A stretch of 64,000 nt of DNA from Filibacter tadaridae (GTDB taxonomy: Bacteria; Bacillota; Bacilli; Bacillales_A; Planococcaceae), in assembly GCF_900609045.1 (NCBI RefSeq), contig NZ_UXAV01000017.1, forward strand, positions 62,001 through 126,000. Reading direction: 5' to 3'. The position numbers and the translations under genes are program-made. Shown here piece after piece: positions 1 through 8,163 of the stretch (positions are counted from its first letter, which is position 1; each line of letters begins with the position of its first letter). A model generated the notes under the pieces. That model did not search any database. It saw nothing but the letters and a program-made list of their open reading frames with translations, and was not told the origin of the DNA.

Positions 1-2
1 CT

Positions 3-152
3 GTTGGTATAGGAACGGTGCTGGTTGCCCTTCTTATCGGGCAATTCGTCCATTACACACTCCCTCAATCTCGTAGGCTTTTGTTGAAATTAATGCGAGA
101 GGAAGATGAAGGGGCTTTATTAGAAAGTGAAAAATGTGAAGCACAGGCATAG
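3..152 (+). CDS. C-terminus of a YczE/YitT-type membrane protein (partial)
   Basis: Only the last 49 codons are in the window; the frame is open from base 3 and stops at TAG 150-152. The visible part begins with a hydrophobic Gly-rich segment (VGIGTVLVALLIGQFVHYTL), then a basic stretch (PQSRRLLLKLMR) and a short acidic tail. This resembles the last transmembrane helix and cytoplasmic end of YczE/YyaS/YitT-type integral membrane proteins. The family call rests on this one short segment. The rest of the gene lies upstream of the window. Confidence 0.5.
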   Translation, partial: VGIGTVLVALLIGQFVHYTLPQSRRLLLKLMREEDEGALLESEKCEAQA

Positions 153-168
153 TCGCCGTGCTTTTTTT
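140..168 (+). terminator. Rho-independent terminator of the truncated gene
   Basis: AGCACAGGC (140-148) pairs with GCCGTGCT (155-162) with one bulged base, followed by a run of seven T. It overlaps the stop codon of the partial membrane protein. Confidence 0.6.
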
Positions 169-206
169 CGTTGTCTGTGCATACGTTAACCGTATGTACA
201 GAAAGG

Positions 207-1283
207 ATGATCGACATTTACGGATCGATAACTCAATACATGGGGACAGCCTATACAGGCCGAGGAATCTCCCATAAATACGATAAGCTGATTGCATCAG
301 CGGCAGAAACAATTTTCCTGAAATGCCCTCCGACAAATGCACTCTCGGATGTGTTGAATGAAACCGCAATGTACTTTGTGAAACGAGGATTGGACGTTGA
401 CAAATTCATGGATCCAGTTCAAATCGAACAGACCCATGCAGTTTACGTTAAAGGACCGAACCTATTTTACCTTCAGGCCTCGCATCCAGTTTCACTTGAA
501 CCAACAGATATAGGTGGACGACACCGCGTTATCAGCTTTTACGATATGTACAATGAAACGGAATTACGCGAGCAAAACCAGTTCATTGTGGAAAAACTAG
601 CCGAATCAGAAAAAGCGCTCGACAAAGCATTGCAATCACTCGCGGATGGAAAGAATATACATGATGATTGGGAAAAGGTTAATATCGCGCGGATGCAATG
701 GCAACTTCATGAGGAATTGATTGCTTCATTGAAAGAAGAGTTATTTGGAACAATCGAGCTGAATAAGGAAGCATCAGTATCGCATAGACTCATCGGTTCA
801 TTATCGTCTGATGGCGCATATGATTTCATCCCCTCGATTACAAAACGCTTGAATAGACGCATCCTTATTAAAGGACTTGCTGGAACCGGAAAATCCACTC
901 TTATGAAATCACTAGGCGCAGAAGGGGAAAAACGAGGATTCGACGTGCTCTACGGCTGGTGCGGACTTGACCCAAGCGGGGTGGATCTTGTTTTATTCCC
1001 CGAGTTATCAGTTTGCTTTCTCGACGCAACGCAACCGCACGCATATGATCCCGAACGTCCCGGTGATGAAGTGCTGGACCTGGTGCATATGTGTAAAGAG
1101 GATGCAGATGCGGAGGAAAAAGTTGTCGCAATACGAGATACCTATAAGGAGAAAATGCTTGATGCGGCGGGATATATGCAGTCCTATGCACAAGCTCTAA
1201 ATAGTTTGCGGGTGGCGATGGATTCAGCCATCAACCCATCTATTTTCAAGGAGAAATCAGAGCGGTTAATCGAACTTTCCTAG
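207..1283 (+). CDS. Tandem P-loop ATPase-like protein with a degenerate first nucleotide site
   Basis: 358 residues from ATG 207. It resembles the two-domain ATPases grouped as PRK06851 in Bacillales, which normally carry two P-loops. The second half has a good Walker A, GLAGTGKSTLMK (about residues 222-233), followed by a domain rich in charged helices. In the first half the equivalent stretch reads FLKCPPTNALSDVLN, so the GxGK[ST] signature is gone. The start is uncertain: AGAAAGG directly abuts ATG 207, and TTG 171 also opens the frame without a ribosome site; 207 is preferred because it gives the family's usual short lead before the YMGTAYTGRG segment. The biological role is unknown. The gene lies upstream of kbl on the same strand with a 78-base gap. 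Confidence 0.65.
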   Translation: MIDIYGSITQYMGTAYTGRGISHKYDKLIASAAETIFLKCPPTNALSDVLNETAMYFVKRGLDVDKFMDPVQIEQTHAVYVKGPNLFYLQASHPVSLEPTDIGGRHRVISFYDMYNETELREQNQFIVEKLAESEKALDKALQSLADGKNIHDDWEKVNIARMQWQLHEELIASLKEELFGTIELNKEASVSHRLIGSLSSDGAYDFIPSITKRLNRRILIKGLAGTGKSTLMKSLGAEGEKRGFDVLYGWCGLDPSGVDLVLFPELSVCFLDATQPHAYDPERPGDEVLDLVHMCKEDADAEEKVVAIRDTYKEKMLDAAGYMQSYAQALNSLRVAMDSAINPSIFKEKSERLIELS

Positions 1284-1361
1284 CGGCAATGCGCTTCGTT
1301 CTACGCAAAAGTCTGCTGTGTGTTAGAATGGAAGCAACATCTGTTTGAAAGGAAGATAGCC

Positions 1362-2552
1362 TTGTCTAAAATACTCGATGCTTTTTTACAGGAAAATTTA
1401 AAAGAACTACGTGACCAAGGATTGTACAACGAAATTGATCCGATTGAAGGACCAAATGGACCCGTTATTAAAATTAAAGGCAAGGACCTCATCAACTTAT
1501 CGTCGAATAACTACCTAGGCCTTGCAACAGACGAGGATTTGAAAAAGTTAGCGATTGATGCAACGAACAAGTACGGCGTGGGTGCAGGAGCTGTACGTAC
1601 GATTAACGGAACGCTCGATATCCACGTTGCGCTTGAAAAGAAATTGGCGGAGTTCAAAGGAACGGAAGCTGCAATTTCCTACCAATCCGGTTTTAACTGT
1701 AATATGGCGGCTATTTCCGCAGTTATGAATAAAAAAGACGCCATTCTTTCGGATGAATTAAATCACGCATCCATTATCGACGGCTGCCGCCTTTCCGGTG
1801 CAAAAGTCATCCGCGTTAATCACCAGGATATGGATGACCTTCGCGCCAAAGCGAAAGAAGCAACAGAATCCGGTCTATATGAAAAAGTGATGTACATCAC
1901 AGACGGCGTTTTCTCGATGGACGGCAACATTGCCAACCTTCCAGGTGTAGTTGAAATCGCAAAGGAATTCGACTTAATCACTTATGTCGATGACGCACAC
2001 GGTTCTGGTGTTACAGGTAAAGGGAAAGGCACTGTGAAGCACTTCGGTCTTGAAAAAGAAATCGATTTGCAAATGGGTACACTGTCGAAAGCAATTGGCG
2101 TTGTCGGTGGATATGTCGCCGGAACACAGGCGCTGATTGACTGGTTGAAAGTACGCTCTCGTCCGTTCCTATTCTCAACAGCACTTCCAGCAGGTGATAT
2201 CGCAGCTACCATGGGCGCGCTCGATAAAATTTCAGCGTCCACCGAACTGCACGATAAGCTGTGGGAAAACGGCAATTACCTAAAAGAAGGCCTATCCAAA
2301 CTAGGCTTCGATATCGGCGTTTCCGAAACGCCAATCACGCCATGCATCATCGGCGAAGAGAAGTTAACACAACAATTCTCTAAACGGCTAGCAGAAGAAG
2401 GCGTATACGCAAAATCCATCGTCTTCCCAACAGTCGCCAAAGGAAAAGGCCGCGTTCGCAACATGCCAACCGCAGCCCACACAAAACAAATGCTCGACGA
2501 CGCCCTCGCCATCTACGAAAAGGTAGGTAAAGAACTCGGTGTCATCTCATAA
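1362..2552 (+). CDS. kbl: Glycine C-acetyltransferase (2-amino-3-ketobutyrate CoA ligase)
   Basis: 396 residues, the family's usual length. It is a PLP-dependent alpha-oxoamine synthase that cleaves 2-amino-3-ketobutyrate with CoA to glycine and acetyl-CoA, the second step of threonine degradation. Visible signatures: [11 protein letters not shown] near the N-terminus, [11 protein letters not shown], the PLP-carboxylate region VDDAHGSG, and the Schiff-base lysine in MGTLSKAIG (K243). The TTG at 1362 is chosen because AAGGAAG sits 7 bases upstream; the in-frame GTG at 1320 would add 14 residues without a ribosome site. The preceding-step enzyme, an SDR-type threonine dehydrogenase, is 1.3 kb downstream, separated by a repeat array and a gene on the opposite strand. 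Confidence 0.93.
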   Translation: MSKILDAFLQENLKELRDQGLYNEIDPIEGPNGPVIKIKGKDLINLSSNNYLGLATDEDLKKLAIDATNKYGVGAGAVRTINGTLDIHVALEKKLAEFKGTEAAISYQSGFNCNMAAISAVMNKKDAILSDELNHASIIDGCRLSGAKVIRVNHQDMDDLRAKAKEATESGLYEKVMYITDGVFSMDGNIANLPGVVEIAKEFDLITYVDDAHGSGVTGKGKGTVKHFGLEKEIDLQMGTLSKAIGVVGGYVAGTQALIDWLKVRSRPFLFSTALPAGDIAATMGALDKISASTELHDKLWENGNYLKEGLSKLGFDIGVSETPITPCIIGEEKLTQQFSKRLAEEGVYAKSIVFPTVAKGKGRVRNMPTAAHTKQMLDDALAIYEKVGKELGVIS

Positions 2553-2561
2553 TAAACTCAA

Positions 2562-2592
2562 AACCAGACAGCCTAGGCTGCCTGGTTTTTTC
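2562..2592 (+). terminator. Terminator after kbl
   Basis: AACCAGACAGCC and GGCTGCCTGGTT form a 12-bp stem with one mismatch and a TA loop, followed by six T. Confidence 0.8.
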
Positions 2593-2610
2593 GATTTCAC
2601 CAGTATGAAT

Positions 2611-2926
2611 GGCCCGCCGAAACTGTCAAGGCAAATCGCGGAACTGTAAGGGCAATCCGGGAAACTGTCATGGCAAAATGAAAAACTGTAATGGCCCGCT
2701 GGAACTGTCATGGCAAATCGCAGAACTGTAAGGGCAATCCGGGAAACTGTCATGGCAAAATGAAAAACTGTAATGGCTCGCTGGAACTGTCATGGCAAAT
2801 CGCAGAACTGTAATGGCAATCTAGGAAACTGTCATGGCAAAATGAAAAACTGTAATGGCCCGCCGAAACTGTCATGGCAAATCGCGGAACTGTAAGGGCA
2901 ATCCGGGAAACTGTCATGGCAAAATG
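2611..2926. repeat. 82-bp tandem repeat array, four copies, each of four ~20-bp subunits
   Basis: The 454-base gap between kbl and the convergent gene at 3007 holds four copies of an 82-bp unit. The landmark AATCC/AATCT occurs at 2654, 2736, 2818 and 2900, exactly 82 apart. Each unit has four subunits of about 19-22 bp built on AACTGT(C/A)A(T/A/G)GGCAA. The mean subunit is 20.5 bp, close to two turns of B-DNA. No plausible gene lies in it; open frames on both strands are by-products of the repeat. Its core differs from that of the other arrays in the window. Confidence 0.92.
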
Positions 2927-2973
2927 CATAACCAAGAATAGACAAGCCACTCCTCGCACACACTTACTACATA

Positions 2974-3002
2974 CAAAAAAGCCCGCCTTTAAGCGGACTT
3001 TT
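2974..3002 (-). terminator. Terminator of the 3007-3678 gene
   Basis: Read on the minus strand: AAAAGTCCGC, loop TTAAAG, GCGGGCTTTT, then further T residues. One G-T wobble in a 10-bp stem. Confidence 0.75.
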
Positions 3003-3006
3003 ACTG

Positions 3007-3678
3007 TTAAGCTTTTGCAAAACCGACTGTCTCAAATCGATTCAGCGTATGGTGTAAAACATAGCGCTGCATGCCAACCGCACTACTGACGGATTGATCC
3101 GCTTCTTGACGAAACTCTTCTTGGGATCCTCGTTTCAGTGCAGCGAATGCTTTTAAAGCATGAATCATCCACGGCGTGCGCAATTTACCAAGGAACTCAT
3201 TAGCCCTGTCAAAGTTGCCTAACATCACATAGGCAAAGCCACTGTAATAATCTTTGTATTCCTGGCTACTAATGTTATCCACATGCTCAAGTAACTTTTT
3301 AGGGTCATTTTGAAATAAGGCAAGATTTGAACCGTATACATCATACATATCCTCTTGTTTATACGTATTCATAATCCGTTTCAACGACTCTTCGATATCA
3401 CGTTCATTGCCATGCGCCAATGCATAGGAATAACCGAAAATAGGCTTTTTATGATTGCGGGCAACATAGCGATCAATCGAACGAAGGGATTTTGTTTTGT
3501 AAATAATATACATCGGTCTGAATGCAGACACTGAAATATATATAACAAGAATAATGATGAAAATAATCCATCTCTGCAAACCGAATGACAGGAGAATAAA
3601 CGTCAGCAGAATACCTCCAGCAATAAGTAAAACCCATTGGAACACATTTGAAAAAACAGCCGGTTTCTTTTTAGACAT
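3007..3678 (-). CDS. Membrane-anchored protein with a helical-repeat C-terminus
   Basis: 223 residues from ATG 3678, which has AGGTG about 7 bases upstream; an earlier in-frame ATG (3702) lacks one. The N-terminus is short and basic (MSKKKP), followed by two adjacent hydrophobic segments (about residues 12-55) and then a soluble helix-rich region of about 150 residues whose spacing resembles TPR-like hairpins (YVMLGNFDRANEFLGKLR, ALKAFAALKRGSQEEFRQEADQ). The topology suggests a membrane anchor with a cytoplasmic protein-interaction domain. The family was not recognised. It is transcribed toward kbl and away from tdh. Confidence 0.7.
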   Translation of the reverse strand: MSKKKPAVFSNVFQWVLLIAGGILLTFILLSFGLQRWIIFIIILVIYISVSAFRPMYIIYKTKSLRSIDRYVARNHKKPIFGYSYALAHGNERDIEESLKRIMNTYKQEDMYDVYGSNLALFQNDPKKLLEHVDNISSQEYKDYYSGFAYVMLGNFDRANEFLGKLRTPWMIHALKAFAALKRGSQEEFRQEADQSVSSAVGMQRYVLHHTLNRFETVGFAKA

Positions 3679-3748
3679 CGTACACCTCAAGTTTTCTTTC
3701 ATTATACCAGAAAAGTCCGACGAGTGGTTGCGGTGCTGTAATTCAATG

Positions 3749-3777
3749 TTGTCTTTTTAAGAAGAACATTTTATAAT
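3749..3777 (+). promoter_or_regulatory. Sigma-A promoter of tdh
   Basis: TTGTCT (3749-3754), 17-bp spacer, TATAAT (3772-3777). The start would fall near 3784, leaving an ~85-base leader before ATG 3870. Confidence 0.7.
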
Positions 3778-3869
3778 GAATTAAAGCCTATAAATCAGTA
3801 TTTGATATAAAATAAATAACCCAGTGTACTCTCCAAAAACACAATCGTTCCGGAAGCGAGGAATAATAG

Positions 3870-4820
3870 ATGAAAAAGATTATGGTAACAGGTGCCCTTG
3901 GGCAAATCGGTTCTGAATTGATTACAAAGCTACGATCAGAATATGGTGCGGACAACGTGTTGGCAACGGATATACGGCATAAGGATTCGGAAGTTACTGC
4001 AGGAGGGCCTTTTGAAGTACTTGACGTGACTGACGCAAAACGTATGCATGCACTTGCGAAAGACTTTGGCGCGGGCACGATGATGCATATGGCCGCTTTA
4101 TTGTCCGCCAAAGCTGAATCCGAGCCACTGTTTGCTTGGAACCTTAATATGGGAGGGCTCATGAATGCCCTTGAAGTATCACGGGAATTGGATATGCAGT
4201 TTTTCACACCAAGTTCCATCGGTGCATTCGGACCGTCAACGCCTAAAAAAGATACACCACAAGATACACTACAACGACCGACGACCATGTACGGTGTCAA
4301 TAAAGTCGCAGGTGAATTGTTGTGTGATTATTACTACAATCGATTTGGTCTGGATACGCGTGGCGTACGTTTCCCGGGTCTCATTTCTTATGTTGCACAA
4401 CCCGGCGGCGGAACAACGGATTACGCGGTTGATATTTATTACAAAGCATTGCAAGAGGGGAAATACACGTCATTCATCGCCGAAGGCACATACATGGATA
4501 TGATGTACATGCCGGATGCATTGCAAGCGATTGTCGATTTGCTAGAAGCAGACCCTGAAAAACTTATCCACCGCAACGCATTCAATGTAACGGCGATGAG
4601 CTTTGATCCGTCCCAAATCGCAGCTTCCATCAAGAAACAAATCCCGACATTCGAAATGGCCTATGACGTTGATCCGATGCGTCAGGCGATTGCCGATAGC
4701 TGGCCTGATTCAATCGATCCATCGGCTGCAATGGCTGAGTGGGGCTTCAAAACCAATTATGATTTGGACAAAATGACCATAGATATGCTTTCAAAACTGA
4801 GAACAAAATTGAATATCTAA
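3870..4820 (+). CDS. tdh: SDR-type L-threonine 3-dehydrogenase
   Basis: 316 residues. It is a member of the extended short-chain dehydrogenase/epimerase superfamily, closest in pattern to the NAD-dependent L-threonine dehydrogenases that differ from the zinc-type Tdh of E. coli. Evidence: N-terminal Rossmann motif VTGALGQIGSEL (residues 5-16), catalytic Tyr141 and Lys145 in MYGVNKVAGE, the PSSIGAFGP segment with the catalytic Ser, and GGGTTDYAVDIYYKAL, typical of this subgroup. The product 2-amino-3-ketobutyrate would be handled by Kbl, encoded 1.3 kb upstream. AGCGAGG lies about 11 bases before the ATG. It has its own sigma-A promoter and terminator, so it is monocistronic. Confidence 0.85.
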   Translation: MKKIMVTGALGQIGSELITKLRSEYGADNVLATDIRHKDSEVTAGGPFEVLDVTDAKRMHALAKDFGAGTMMHMAALLSAKAESEPLFAWNLNMGGLMNALEVSRELDMQFFTPSSIGAFGPSTPKKDTPQDTLQRPTTMYGVNKVAGELLCDYYYNRFGLDTRGVRFPGLISYVAQPGGGTTDYAVDIYYKALQEGKYTSFIAEGTYMDMMYMPDALQAIVDLLEADPEKLIHRNAFNVTAMSFDPSQIAASIKKQIPTFEMAYDVDPMRQAIADSWPDSIDPSAAMAEWGFKTNYDLDKMTIDMLSKLRTKLNI

Positions 4821-4826
4821 TCACCC

Positions 4827-4857
4827 AGACTGCGGAATATCACCCGCAGTCTTTTTT
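4827..4857 (+). terminator. Terminator after tdh
   Basis: Perfect 9-bp stem AGACTGCGG / CCGCAGTCT with an 8-base loop and T6. Confidence 0.88.
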
Positions 4858-4909
4858 GAATCATTCTCGGCCCTATGCTAAAGTGTTGGTAAGAACGGAG
4901 GGATTGGGC

Positions 4910-5281
4910 ATGCGATTGTATAGGGAAGCATACATATTTGTTTTAAAGAAAAACTACATGTTGTTGACTATTGCAACGGCTCTATTGATCCTTACGTTTG
5001 GATTTTGGATTGGAATTCCCTTGTTTGTGGTCGGAAATATTTTTGCTGAATTAAATGCATCTATACTCATTCAAGGTGTTTGTGTCTTTATCTCTGCCGG
5101 CTTATTATTCTCCCTATTTTTCATTCCACTAAATTTAAAAGTTGCAAAAAGAGTTGGGGAAATGAAACAACAAAGTACATTGCAGACATTCATTCGTTTG
5201 CATCTAGCATTTATCCTACTCAGTGCAGTCGTTTTATGTCTACTTTTTCTCCTCATTCTTTGGGTAGAAGGAACATTTTAG
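4910..5281 (+). CDS. Small three-helix membrane protein, unknown function
   Basis: 123 residues. ATG 4910 is chosen because ACGGAGGGA lies 6-14 bases upstream; an earlier TTG (4856) is inside the tdh terminator. Three hydrophobic segments are visible at about residues 17-40, 50-75 and 92-118, the last ending almost at the C-terminus, with basic loop RVGEMKQQ between the second and third. No domain was recognised. It lies between two strong terminators and is probably transcribed alone; no convincing promoter was found. Confidence 0.6.
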   Translation: MRLYREAYIFVLKKNYMLLTIATALLILTFGFWIGIPLFVVGNIFAELNASILIQGVCVFISAGLLFSLFFIPLNLKVAKRVGEMKQQSTLQTFIRLHLAFILLSAVVLCLLFLLILWVEGTF

Positions 5282-5309
5282 TGAACAATTTGAAATCTGG
5301 ATAGGTAAT

Positions 5310-5348
5310 AAAACAAGCCCGATTCTCTTATAGAATCGGGCTTGTTTT
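5310..5348. terminator. Bidirectional terminator between convergent genes
   Basis: A perfect 17-bp stem (AAAACAAGCCCGATTCT and complement) with loop CTTAT, A-rich on the left and T-rich on the right, so it can serve the + gene ending at 5281 and the - gene ending at 5363. Confidence 0.92.
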
Positions 5349-5362
5349 TACTAATATCGAAT

Positions 5363-6721
5363 TTAAAACAACAAATGTGCAACCACTGCGATAATCGGTA
5401 AGGAGATGATTGTACGCAAAAGGAAAATAACAACGAGTTCAAAGAAGTTAACCGGGATTTTCGACCCGAGAAGCAAGCCACCCACTTCAGCCATGAAAAT
5501 CAATTGCGTCACAGATACAGTCGCAACAACGAATAAGGTCAAATCAGAAGTGATCATTCCATCCGCCAAAATAACCGGCAGGAACATATCCGTAAACCCA
5601 ACAACCATAAGCTGTGCCGCATCTGCCGCTTCAGGAATCTGAAGGACAGCTAGCACTGGTTCAAACGGCTTTCCTAAAAACGTGAAGACGCTTGTATATT
5701 CCGCAATAATAAGGGCTGTCGTACCAAATGCCATTACAACAGGTATGACACCAATCCACATATCAAGTACGTTCTTCAAGCCTTCTGAAACAGTTTTAAT
5801 GAATGAACGATTCGTATCGGCTTTCTTCAGCGCGCTTTCCAGTCCGTGGGAAAATACATTGTAGCCTTCCGGCAATTTTTCGTCATCACCCGTAAAGGGC
5901 CTGCCATCAATATACTCTTGTTTCTTTCCGACCAACGGATAAATCCGTGGCATAATGAAAGCCAATATAAGACCGGTCAAAATGACAGTTCCGTAAAAGG
6001 GTAAGAAGTATTCCCCAAGACCGACTTCTTCAATGATAATAATGGAAAATGTAATAGATACAACGGAAAAAGTCGTCCCGATAATGGCGGCTTCTTTTTT
6101 CGTGTAATAGCCTTCCTCATACTGTTTGCTAGTTAGCAGGACACCGATTGTTCCGTCCCCAATCCAAGAAGTTAGGGCGTCAATCGACGAACGACCAGGC
6201 AGTTTGAACAATGGACGCATGACTTTCACCATCATTGTTCCGAAAAATTCGAGTAGACCGAAGTTCAGTAAAAGCGGCAATAGAAGTCCGGCAAATAAGA
6301 AGATGGTAAATAAAAATGTAACTAGACCATCTGAGCTAAGTAACATACCGCCTGTCGATTCACCCCATATTGCTTCGGGACCCACTTTCAACATAACAAG
6401 TACCGCGTAGACAGCCCCCACAATTCGAGTAATCACCCAAACCGGAGAAACCTTAAATAATCCCGTTATAAACGATTGGGAAGAAGTATCTTTTTTAATA
6501 CCCAAAAATACTAGTGAACCAACTGCAGCGATAATTAAGATAATCGTCGCGACCCAAGGCATAACAGGGCCTATTGCAACGGATAGAATGTCTGCAAGTT
6601 TCGCAATTGGAACTTTCCAACCGCCGTTGAACTTTAGTGGAATCATAAATAATACTATCCCAAGAACGGATGGTACTATGAATAATAGCCAAGTAGATAG
6701 ACTGAACTTTTTCAAAATCAT
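5363..6721 (-). CDS. yjiH: YjiH family (nucleoside-recognition/Gate domain) membrane protein
   Basis: 452 residues with about ten hydrophobic segments. The pattern (first helix after MILKKFSLSTWLLF, GVLLTSKQYEEGYYTKKEAAIIGTTFSVVSITF, and the C-terminal GFTDMFLPVILADGM...EVGGLLLGSKIP) matches YjiH-type proteins carrying the nucleoside-recognition Gate fold, likely polytopic transporters or channel-like proteins whose substrate is not settled. AAAGGGGAG precedes the ATG. A sigma-A promoter with an overlapping AT-rich palindrome lies just upstream, so a dedicated repressor or activator seems likely. Monocistronic. Confidence 0.78.
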   Translation of the reverse strand: MILKKFSLSTWLLFIVPSVLGIVLFMIPLKFNGGWKVPIAKLADILSVAIGPVMPWVATIILIIAAVGSLVFLGIKKDTSSQSFITGLFKVSPVWVITRIVGAVYAVLVMLKVGPEAIWGESTGGMLLSSDGLVTFLFTIFLFAGLLLPLLLNFGLLEFFGTMMVKVMRPLFKLPGRSSIDALTSWIGDGTIGVLLTSKQYEEGYYTKKEAAIIGTTFSVVSITFSIIIIEEVGLGEYFLPFYGTVILTGLILAFIMPRIYPLVGKKQEYIDGRPFTGDDEKLPEGYNVFSHGLESALKKADTNRSFIKTVSEGLKNVLDMWIGVIPVVMAFGTTALIIAEYTSVFTFLGKPFEPVLAVLQIPEAADAAQLMVVGFTDMFLPVILADGMITSDLTLFVVATVSVTQLIFMAEVGGLLLGSKIPVNFFELVVIFLLRTIISLPIIAVVAHLLF

Positions 6722-6749
6722 TTCTCCCCTTTTATAAAACGTGCATATT

Positions 6750-6765
6750 ATGTATAAATATACAT
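6750..6765. promoter_or_regulatory. 16-bp AT-rich palindrome at the yjiH start site
   Basis: ATGTATA-AA-TATACAT (plus-strand reading). The arms are perfectly complementary. It overlaps the last bases of the -10 element and the expected transcription start of yjiH, an arrangement typical of an operator. The cognate regulator is unknown. Confidence 0.5.
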
Positions 6766-6792
6766 GATACGCGGTTTTTTTCTCCCTGTAAA
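6764..6792 (-). promoter_or_regulatory. Sigma-A promoter of yjiH
   Basis: Minus strand: TTTACA (6792-6787), 17-bp spacer, TATCAT (6769-6764). Confidence 0.6.
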
Positions 6793-6834
6793 TAAAGTGT
6801 ATACCATTTCTACTTTTCAGTCTATTAATTTAAC

Positions 6835-6870
6835 AAAAAAAGAGCCATAGTCAACTTCGACTACGACTCT
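6835..6870 (-). terminator. Terminator after bshB2
   Basis: Minus-strand stem AGAGTCGTAGTC / GACTATGGCTCT with two mismatches, 6-base loop and T7. Confidence 0.75.
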
Positions 6871-6883
6871 TTCAAATCGGTTG

Positions 6884-7567
6884 TTATTCAAAATCCTTGT
6901 CCCATTGGTACGTATAGAAACGCTCGTATAAAAGGCGTTGAATGGCTTCGGGATCATTTTCCTGTAATTTTTTCTCCATCTCACGCATCATCCAAACGGT
7001 TTGGGAAGCATGTGCGTTCAATGTTGCGATTTTTTTATCAGAAACTGTCGAAACCTCATTAATAACGTCGGGTTCGCCTAATACTTCAGCCGTATTATGT
7101 GCAAATGCAATTGTATGCAACACAGGACGTTCGGATTCCGTCATTCTTCGGATAGCCCGAACAACCGCACGTGCACTAGCATCGTGGTCAGGGTGGACAG
7201 ACAAGCCAGGGTAGAACGAAATGACAAGTGAGGGATTCGTTTCCTCGATTAAATCGGTAACGAGTTGTATCATCTTCTCGTCATCTTCAAATTCAATCGT
7301 CTTATCCCGAAGGCCCATCATCCGTAAATCATCAAGTCCCATAGCCTTGCAAGCTTTTTGCAGTTCCGCTTTGCGGATTTGGGGTAATGTTTCGCGATTG
7401 GCGAAAGCTGGATTTCCTAAGTTCCGACCCATTTCACCAAGCGTTAGGCATGCATAAGTGACTGGCACACCCATTTCCCTGTAAATTGAGATGGTGCCTG
7501 AAACACCGAATGCTTCGTCATCAGGGTGAGGGAATATGACTAATACGTGACGTTCTTTTTTTATCAT
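6884..7567 (-). CDS. bshB2: Bacillithiol biosynthesis deacetylase BshB2
   Basis: 227 residues. A LmbE-like zinc deacetylase: N-terminal PHPDDE (about residues 13-18) and SVHPDHDA in the second half supply the metal ligands, with the GEMGRNLGNP loop typical of the bacillithiol enzymes. It removes the acetyl group from GlcNAc-malate during bacillithiol synthesis; family members may also act on bacillithiol conjugates. Start ATG 7567 has AAGGAGGT 8 bases upstream. It follows yojF by 13 bases in the same operon, the conserved yojF-yojG arrangement of Bacilli. Confidence 0.9.
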   Translation of the reverse strand: MIKKERHVLVIFPHPDDEAFGVSGTISIYREMGVPVTYACLTLGEMGRNLGNPAFANRETLPQIRKAELQKACKAMGLDDLRMMGLRDKTIEFEDDEKMIQLVTDLIEETNPSLVISFYPGLSVHPDHDASARAVVRAIRRMTESERPVLHTIAFAHNTAEVLGEPDVINEVSTVSDKKIATLNAHASQTVWMMREMEKKLQENDPEAIQRLLYERFYTYQWDKDFE

Positions 7568-7580
7568 CAAGATGACCTCC

Positions 7581-7931
7581 TTAGTAAGTGAACGGCGTTT
7601 CACTGATTTCGAGTGCGACCGCCAATTTGCCTTCAGCCTCAAGACCAGCCATTAGTAAACGACCATGTACGTCGACTGTATAATGCGTTATCCCTTGTGC
7701 ATAAATCCAACCCGAAGGAAGTTTCAATCCAACGCGGTGCGGCGAATCTCCAGCCACTTTTCCCAGTTCGAAATTGACAACAACATTGCGGATAAATGCG
7801 CCCGCATTAAAAAAGCCCTCTTTAAAATGACCGGCATACGAGCCGTTTGTCGTCTCCAGGTGGATGTAAACATCTTTATTCGCAAAAGATGTAATGAGTT
7901 CTTGTAAATGATCCGGTTTTACGATTTCCAT
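7581..7931 (-). CDS. yojF: YojF family protein (DUF1806)
   Basis: 116 residues, a predicted beta-rich cytosolic protein (VYIHLETTNGSYAG, GAFIRNVVVNFELGKV, VGLKLPSGWIYAQGITHYTVD) matching YojF. In Bacilli it is almost always encoded directly before bshB2, as here, so a helper role in bacillithiol metabolism is inferred from context; no biochemical role is established. AAGGAGGA lies 6 bases before the ATG. First gene of the two-gene operon. Confidence 0.85.
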   Translation of the reverse strand: MEIVKPDHLQELITSFANKDVYIHLETTNGSYAGHFKEGFFNAGAFIRNVVVNFELGKVAGDSPHRVGLKLPSGWIYAQGITHYTVDVHGRLLMAGLEAEGKLAVALEISETPFTY

Positions 7932-8107
7932 GCAAAATCCTCCTTAAAACTAAAGCACTACTTTACTCTAGTATATAGAATTCATTCCTCGAATGCGATT
8001 CCCGCGGCTTGCTGGGAGATAAGAAGTGTCTGATGAAAAGCGTGAAGTCTCCAACGAAACGCAAGTAATGTTTGACAAGTCACCAACAAATCCCCAACCA
8101 AAACAAA

Positions 8108-8144
8108 AAAACGTCAAAAGAGAACATTCTCTCTTAACGTTTTC
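8108..8144 (-). terminator. Terminator after pdxK
   Basis: Minus-strand hairpin AAAACGTTAAGAGAG...CTCTTTTGACGTTTTTTT; the stem has one internal mismatch region and ends in T7. Confidence 0.75.
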
Positions 8145-8163
8145 ATTCATTCATCTATCTATC

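Noticed and set aside
901..1200. Antisense and shifted frames in the first ATPase-like gene
   Set aside because: They overlap a well-supported gene and have no ribosome site or family pattern.
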